15,209 nt of DNA from Cudoniella acicularis (Eukaryota; Ascomycota; Leotiomycetes; Helotiales; Helotiaceae). The stretch is taken from the NCBI GenBank assembly GCA_013054445.1, contig JAAMPI010001380.1, forward strand, positions 1 to 15,209, given 5' to 3'. Shown piece after piece: positions 9,216 to 15,209 of the stretch; within the stretch, counting starts at the first letter, position 1; each line of letters starts with the position of its first letter. The notes under the pieces were generated by a model, which did not search any database, was not told the DNA's origin, and saw only the letters and a list, made by a program, of their open reading frames with translations. The position numbers and the translations under genes were made by a program.

Positions 9216-12150
9216 AAGAGTATTATAGAAATAAAGGCGATAAACGATTAAAGATAGATATATTAATAGTCGAATACTTCCTTTTAGAAGTAGGATAATA
9301 ACCTTCTTATAATAAATTTCCTTAAGGTAGGGTCAGCTCACCTCCTTTAGATCCCTTGTTATAGTAGTGCCGCTCCCCTACGCTCGGACGGCCTATGATC
9401 TTTATTTAATACTTAATTAACCCTAAGATACCTCGTATTATAACGGCAGGCTATATGCTCTACACTAGCTACGTATCTGCCGTATATAGTGACATGTCTT
9501 AAATATAATCCTAGTCTAGGAAAATTCGCTAGGAGAAGGCTCGCCGAGAGCTCCTAATTCGATATCTTATTACTCGTATACTTAGACGAGATATCCGACT
9601 CCGAAACCTAGTAGTATATTATACGAACTAACTAATCCCCTCTTCTGCCTTAGATGCTTTTACTATAAAGTAGCGATTCCCGTACCTATTATAAGACTAT
9701 ATAAACAAACTCTCGTATAGGCTATACTATATCTACGGCACGGGATATATAATAAGAGGCTAGGGCGTATATATTCTAGGAGTCTAGGTTTGGCTGTTCT
9801 TACTATATTCTATAATTTGTCTATTTAGGGTAGATATAAGGATTAAAGCTTCTTAAAATCTTTTTAGCCCCGAGACGGTTATATCGCCGCGTATATTATC
9901 TATCGCTTTCTCCGCTCTAAATAAAGGAGTTTATTCTATAGGTTGATTAGTATTATAGTCAAGGTCTTTTATAGTATAAGAGGCCACCGGTTAGCAAATA
10001 GTCACGTGATACGAAACTCCCCCCTTTCTCTATTCGATTAATATCTAACCCGAGAAGTTCTTCTAAATTTAACCTAAGCGAGACTATATAAAATAAAGAC
10101 CTTTAAGAACACTTAGGAGTAGCTAGGATTGTCCTGTTATAGTGTTATAGCTTGCTTTGTTATTAGTACCCTAATAATCTAGCTATTAGGATAGATTATT
10201 TAAGGTAATATCTAAAAATTTAAAAATTTCCCCGTTTTATTAGTAATACGGCTTACTACCTAAATATATAAGTGGCCTTACTCTCTTATAATATATATAG
10301 GTTGAGTAATAGATGACTTATATAATTCTACGATCAGGGGAGGAGTATATATTACCTAGCCCGTACTGTTCTCCTTAATTCGGCCCTTTAGGGTAGCACT
10401 AGAAGAAGCACTTAGCTACCGGGACTTTGACTATATATATCATGCTACGGCATCCTTTGACTAAAGGCAAGGGCCTCTAGTTCTAGTCTATTTAGAGGCT
10501 TGACTTTTATACTATCGTATTCCTATAGGCTTATTCCCCCCTTATATATAACGATAGATAGTAGATTCGGCCTTAGGTATATTTTAAGGGTATGGTTTAT
10601 TTATACGTTAGAAGAACAAATCGTAAGATAGGTAGAAGCTAGCGGGCATATAGAGTAGGTATCGCCTAATTACTACGAAGCTAGTTAGAATTACTAAAGT
10701 ATTATTTATTTCTGTTGCCTAATACGGGGTTACGGTATACTAATCATTGCCGTATCTTGCCTAATAGCTAACTAAGTATAGATTAAAGGCCTTATAATCC
10801 GTAGTAGCTTCGTTTAGTATTATACCTGCTAAAGGATAGCTCGGAATATATAGATCATGTCCTAGCCTTATAGATATTATACGGGTGTTAGAAAGCTAAG
10901 GTTTAATAGGGTTTATAGAGTTAATAGGTATTCTTACTCCTGACTAAGGATTTATAGCTCCTTCCTATTCTATACGTGACTATCGCGGACTAAGCCCCGA
11001 CCTTAGCTAACTAAATCTTAGGACGACATTTCGTGGTAAAGTATAGAGAGCTTTCTAGATAAGGGTAAGCGGAAGTTTAATATACCTAGTCAAGGGGCCA
11101 CGTCTCCTAGTATCTCCTTTAAATAACTATATATAGAGAAGTCACCCGTACCGAGGCTTCGTCTTATACGGTAGAGGAAAATAATATATATAATTTTATA
11201 TAATATCTCTTTCCTACCTCGGCTACTACGGGCTGTCTAAAGAGGCAGAGAAAGTAATGATTAAGGGTTATAGCGGCCCTAAAATAAAGCTAAAAGGGTA
11301 AAAAAGAACGAATATCGAGTATATAGTTACTAAATACCTCTTACCTCCGTGGTTTCTAACCTTTATACGACAATAGTACCGAAAGCTCTTAGATTATTAA
11401 TACTCGATCCTAATAGAAGTATATATAATCTCTAGATTTAGCTAGGCACGTTTTTACTCTAGCCTTATATTTAACCATACGTTTAAAGAGAGAATCCTAG
11501 ACTACCTAACCTATGACTTAATATCAAGGGATCCTAAGAAGCTAAATATATAATAAAAAGCAGAGAAAGAATTTAACCTAGCTTAGCCTATTATATATAC
11601 GAAATATATAGCAGTGCCTAGGCACGGGTATAATACTACCTCACCTAGGAGGCTATATGCTCTTCTAGACATTACCGTACGGCGGTTATACTATACTACC
11701 TACCGACAGGGGAATATAAGTATAGAGCTAAGATAGGCACGAGAGGAGAATATATCTAGAGCACACTAACGACAGGGGCTTTCTAAGTCCCCTTTAGCCT
11801 CTAGACTCGGGGCTAGAGGCCTTAGGTTATAGTAAATATAAGGCCTATACTACCCCGGTAGATTTCATACGCTCGGTTTCGAGTTCTAACGTATTATATT
11901 AGCAGTCTATAGCTTACGGGTCTAAACGGGGCTGTTATTAGGGGTTAAAAGCGACAAGGACCCTAGCTTAAGATATAATCTAGGTAAAGAAAGTATTTGT
12001 CACGTTAGCTCCTAAGCGGGAGCTAGTAGCTAACCTAGGCCTATATATATATTTAGTAAGTAGGGAAGGAAGGAGAGGAGGAGGGCTCTAAAAGGGGCGT
12101 AATCTAAGGCATTAAGGCAGACTAGATTATCCTTAGCTATAGGTCCTAAT
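9216..12150. other. GC-moderate decayed region without an assignable gene
   Basis: Composition is less AT-rich than in 1-4900 and CG dinucleotides are common, but CA and TG remain depleted. Over about 10590-11950 both a plus frame and its complementary minus frame can be followed for some 450 codons, each with about 10 percent TAA/TAG stops, so stop density cannot say which strand, if either, was coding. The minus frame has one run of about 60 codons free of stops, between stops at about 11241 and 11085. Over 9600-10000 the minus strand can be read with a CRR.....Y.RVCLY cysteine-containing stretch, but the reading is weak. No transposon, reverse transcriptase, integrase or other family motif was recognised. 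A CACGTG hexamer is at 10003-10008. Confidence 0.45.
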
Positions 12151-12152
12151 AG

Positions 12153-12179
12153 TATAAAAGGCAGCGAGCTCTATATAAA
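12153..12179 (+). promoter_or_regulatory. TATA-like elements upstream of the F-box-like pseudogene
   Basis: TATAAAAG at 12153-12160 and TATATAAA at 12172-12179 lie about 40-65 bases before the ATG at 12219, at a distance usual for a fungal core promoter. The patch keeps its G and C, which makes the matches a little less likely to be chance. No other promoter element is evident. Confidence 0.35.
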
Positions 12180-12218
12180 CTATAGAAAAGAAACGACCGC
12201 CTTTCTATTTTATAGGCT

Positions 12219-14190
12219 ATGTCCTCTTCTCTTAAATTCCTGACCTTAACACCTCTTAAAAACTTCTCCTTCCTCTTATAACCTCGTAATATTATAGAGT
12301 TCTCTATCTATATCAACGCCGTCTTAATCACCCTCGTAAGACTTGATCGCCGTCCTCTTACTTGATCCTAGTATTGACCTATATATCTCTCGTCTAGAAG
12401 CTAAAAGTCCTTCGTACTTTCGAAGGGATCAAATAGCTTCTTTTTTTAACCCCTACGAAGTATTATAATCAAGCCCTAATAGCGAACAAAGACGAGAGAG
12501 ACGATCTGTCTAAATTCCTGACGACCTACCTATAGAAGTCTTACCTATATTTAGCGGTACTAGAAGAGGCCCTAGAGGCTTTACCTTTAAACGTTAGAGC
12601 GGGGCTATGTTTAGATTAATGATTAAGCTAATAGTATATAGGTAAGCTAGCTAATAGCGGTACGGTAATTTAGGCCCGTAAAAAGCAATTTCGAAAGGTA
12701 GACTTATACTCTTAGTTCGGAATAAAAGATCCTCGATTAGCCCTCTAACTTTAAACGAACATTATAAAAGTAATAGAGGACGCTATTATAGAAGCTTAGA
12801 ATCACGCTAAAAACATAATGATTAAGTAGGCCCTAGTAAAAGAACAGGAGGTAGGCAGGCAGGCTAGAAGATCACGAGTGCCGGAGCTATACCTAAGTAT
12901 AGAGGAGAAGGCGCGTATATACGGGCTTGCGGCTAAGAGAGAAGCTAGTACGGGTCTTAAACACTATCGCGCTAGCGAGATCGACCTTACGATAGAAGAC
13001 ATAGAAAGTGCCGCTGACTATATACGAAAGGCATAGCTATCTAAGATTGAGTTTTTGCCTATACGAAACGCTAACCCGCTAGAATCGAATACTATAATAA
13101 ATATCTCTTAAAAGACGACATTATAACAATCGAGTCTCTTTTAACTACCGAAAGAGATTAGAAACATAATATAGGAGGAAGTCTTTAGAGATAATAGCGT
13201 TAAAAAGTAGCTATATGATAACGATAAACTTATCTTCTCTAGAAGAGTTCTAGTTCTTTAAACCTATTATCAGATATATAATAAGGCACTCTATATCGCT
13301 TACTAAGAAACGGTTACCTTCTAGCTTTACTATAAACGCCTCTTCGCTTTACTATTATTATATAAAGTATATCGAGGTTCTTTTCGAATTACGATATAGT
13401 CGAATCTATATAAGTTAGAGAGCCTTCTACTATCCTTACTCTAGCTCGATCTTTAAAGCTTGACTATTTATAGCAACTTTATATACGCCCTAGTACGAAG
13501 GCAGCGGTCAAAAGTCTAGGTAATATAGGGTAGATAGCCTATAAGTCATAAGAAGTACGCTAAAGGTGCCTATAAATATAGGCAGTATTCGCTAAAAGTG
13601 TCGTAAGGCTTATAGCTTTTATTTTATGTTTTTATCGAATTTTAAATTAATATATAAATATTATTAGAATATATATTTTATATAAGCTCTAGATACTATC
13701 TAATAGCCTAAGCTAAAATATTTAAAGAATTAGAAGACTATTAGGCGTTAAAAAAAAAGGTTATAAATATTTACTTTTTAATGTTCCTAAATTTTAAAGG
13801 CCCTAATGTCTTAGCGAGGTAAAGCCTATAATACGCTATATTACCTAGACTTTTAACCGCGGCCTTCGTACCTTCGAAATATATATAGGAACAGGCTATC
13901 TAGATTGTTGATTTAATACGACGACTCCCTAAACTTAAGGAATTTTACTTCTTTACTAGTCGCGACGTTCTCTCGGTCTTAACGTCGGATTATAAATTTA
14001 TATAGTATCTTTAGGATGCTTTTTCTTTACTAGCGTATTAAAAACTAGAAAATAATCAAGGCCTTAATATTAAGCCGTTTAGACTCGAGTTAAACTCTAC
14101 GACTCTTTTATTATTTAGTAGTAATAATATTATACGGCTTATATAGCTAAGGATCTCGTCTGTTTATAAAGGCATTTCGTACTATATATA
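12219..14190 (+). pseudogene. F-box-like fungal protein, long RIP-decayed reading frame
   Basis: From about 12398 to 14190 a single frame runs for about 597 codons without an indel, broken by TAA/TAG and one TGA. Within it, 12830-13033 is open for 68 codons. At 13127-13185 the frame reads SSLF*LPKEIRNII*EEVF, and 40 codons later (13262-13288) TYYQIYNKA. These match the paired motifs 'LP.EIRN.IY...VF' and 'TCRQIY.EA' found at the start of many fungal F-box-like or DUF7730-type proteins of unknown function. Further on, 13802-14190 gives QIVDLIRRLPKLKEFYF and LELNSTTLLLFSS (stops read as Gln), resembling a leucine-rich-repeat-like C-terminal part. Upstream, ATG 12219 opens a different frame (MSSSLKFLTLTPL...) up to about 12360, so a frame change or intron precedes the main frame. 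The N-terminal 200 residues are unrecognised, and two separate genes fused by decay are possible. The frame may continue to 14480. Confidence 0.55.
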
Positions 14191-14364
14191 ATAAAATAAC
14201 GAGTATAATAAATACTTGTTACGCCTATATAGGAGGAGAATACTAAGGCTATTAATGATTTATATATTCTAAGTTACTATATAAATCGATATAATACTTC
14301 TTTATTAAAGCTTATGTTCTCGTACTATTATATAAGGAAATATTCTTATAGGTTATTAACCCGT

Positions 14365-14476
14365 TGCCTTAAAGCGGCGGGCGTGAAAGTAAGGGTAGAG
14401 GTCGCTAGGCCTAAAATAGTCTAGTGCTAACCTAAGCGTCTCTAAGAGAGTAAAGAGGAAGTCGTATTCGAATTCT
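14365..14476 (+). repeat. Diverged direct repeat, copy B
   Basis: Second copy of the repeat at 6995-7133, same orientation, about 7.37 kb downstream. It is shorter because it lacks the A-copy segment between TAAGCGTC and TAAGAGAGT, and it is less mutated (GGGCGTGAAAGT here, GGGTATAAAAGC in copy A). The end reads TTCGAATTC. It follows the F-box-like pseudogene by under 200 bases and may be its 3' end, with copy A a fragment of a paralogue. An LTR role is unlikely because no similarity was seen beyond the shared 110-140 bp. Confidence 0.6.
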
Positions 14477-14795
14477 GCTATATAATTAAATAAGAAATAT
14501 AAAGCTAATTAATATATCTATTTAGTAATATAAATTTTATATTATTATAAAAGTAAAAATTATTTATCTTAAGAATTAATTTTAAACCTTTTAAGAGTAT
14601 AACTATATAAGAATTATAAATTAGTCTAAAGCTTATATAATAAAATATAAATACTATACTAGTTAATTCTTAATTAAGAAAAATACTTTTATATACTTTT
14701 ATTTTTAAAATAAAGTATCTAGTACTTATTACTTTCTATTAGTACTTTAATATTATTAATAGAATAAAAAAAAGCAAAGTATAATATAAAAGAAT
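14477..14795. other. AT-rich spacer, nothing recognised
   Basis: Very AT-rich DNA with almost no CA or TG, between the repeat copy and the DUF4112 pseudogene. It should include the upstream region of that pseudogene, but no promoter element stands out from the background. Confidence 0.5.
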
Positions 14796-15209
14796 ATAAG
14801 TAAGAATATTCTTATAGCCTACCGAGAGTATATCTATACTAAGAATATTAAGAAAAGATATAATATATCAGCTCTTAGAATATCAGATCACGATAATAAG
14901 CTATTTAATAAGGTTAAAAAAAGAGCCTATTATCTCGATATAAGGCTTTTTAATTACTATAGAATTAGATTTAGCTTAAGTAGTGTTATTAGTATTATCT
15001 CTATATAAGTTCGAGATATTTATACTTAGATATATTACTAATCGATTTTCTAGGATTAGAGACGTACTTGATATAATTATAGCGATAATAGTTCTTCGTA
15101 TATATTAGCGAGTAGAAGGTAGACTTCCTAAACTTCTCTAAATAAAAATGCTATTTAATATTATCTTAGATTTTAGGATTAGTTTAGTACTATTTATAGG
15201 CGACCTCGG
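14796..15209 (+). pseudogene. DUF4112-family membrane protein, 5' part, RIP-mutated and cut by the window end
   Basis: DUF4112 is a small membrane-protein family common in fungi and bacteria, of unknown function. The likely start is ATA at 14796 in place of ATG; from it the frame stays open for 70 codons in extremely TA-rich DNA, with the first stop at 15006. It reads ISDHDNKLFNKVKKRAYYLD then RLFNYYRIRFSLSSVIS, matching the fungal form 'SEHD...L.KVKRRAYRLDM.LF..CG.RFGWSSVIGL.P'. After a probable intron a second frame reads RDVLDIIIAIIVLR, then RVEGRLPKL, MLFNIILDFRISLVLFIGDL, matching 'GD.LD......VLR.C..VEGGLP' and 'ML.N...DF.IGLVPF.GDL.D'. Gly and Trp positions are the ones most often altered, as RIP predicts. 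Stops at 15106 and 15139 fall at Gln-type positions. The conserved 'ANTRN' end would lie beyond 15209. Confidence 0.75.
15009..15053 (+). other. Probable short spliceosomal intron in the DUF4112 pseudogene
   Basis: The homology to DUF4112 stops at 15008 and resumes at 15055. The 45 bases between begin with GTTCGAG, contain TTACTAATC as a branch-point-like element 15-20 bases before the end, and finish with TTTTCTAG. This is a normal layout and size for a filamentous-ascomycete intron. The flanking frames do not join perfectly (they differ by one position), so a one-base indel nearby must also be assumed. Confidence 0.5.

Noticed and set aside
9600..10000. Cysteine-rich zinc-finger-like stretch on the minus strand
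   Set aside because: The cysteine spacing does not complete a known pattern and an alternative minus frame reads equally well.
10590..11950. Long plus-strand pseudo-frame and its minus-strand complement
   Set aside because: Both have about the same 10 percent stop density and neither shows a family motif, so a gene call on either strand cannot be supported.
14925..14951. Hairpin followed by a T-run resembling a bacterial terminator
   Set aside because: It lies within the DUF4112 reading frame, and the window is fungal.

Overview
The window looks like an AT-rich, RIP-degraded block from a filamentous ascomycete (Pezizomycotina). RIP (repeat-induced point mutation) changes C to T, mainly at CpA, on both strands. 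Here TpA is everywhere and CpA and TpG are scarce (hand count at 121-180: no CA, no TG, about 11 TA), while CpG is still common in the GC-richer patches. Nearly every ancestral reading frame is broken by in-frame TAA/TAG, as expected when Gln (CAA/CAG) and Trp (TGG) codons are hit. I see no intact protein-coding gene, no tRNA or rRNA, no CRISPR and no prokaryotic feature.

Layout. 1-1139 is strongly mutated with nothing recognisable. 1211-1400 is a three-unit tandem repeat of about 62 bp. 1400-2190 is AT-rich with many ambiguous bases. 2190-4640 is a relict hAT-superfamily DNA transposon whose transposase can be followed in several frames, ending in a clear hAT C-terminal dimerisation region. 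4940-5798 is a lightly mutated pseudogene of a fungal multi-pass membrane protein of unknown function. 5799-7970 has no recognisable gene; it holds one copy of a diverged repeat (6995-7133) and a possible LTR-like block (7572-7966). 7970-12150 is less AT-rich but unresolved, with a possible minus-strand relict at 8000-9215. 12219-14190 is a long pseudogene in one frame for about 600 codons, with the LP.EIRN and T..QIYN.A motifs of fungal F-box-like proteins. 14365-14476 is the second copy of the diverged repeat. 14796 to the right edge is a pseudogene of a DUF4112 membrane protein, with a probable short intron, cut off by the window end.

The genes do not form a pathway. The unusual point is that besides a transposon the block holds at least three relicts resembling ordinary fungal chromosomal genes, all carrying the same mutation pattern. 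RIP needs duplicated sequence, so these were probably extra copies from gene or segmental duplication, or were hit by RIP leaking from neighbouring repeats. I found no convincing new functional system. The assignments rest on motif recognition by eye, without database searches.
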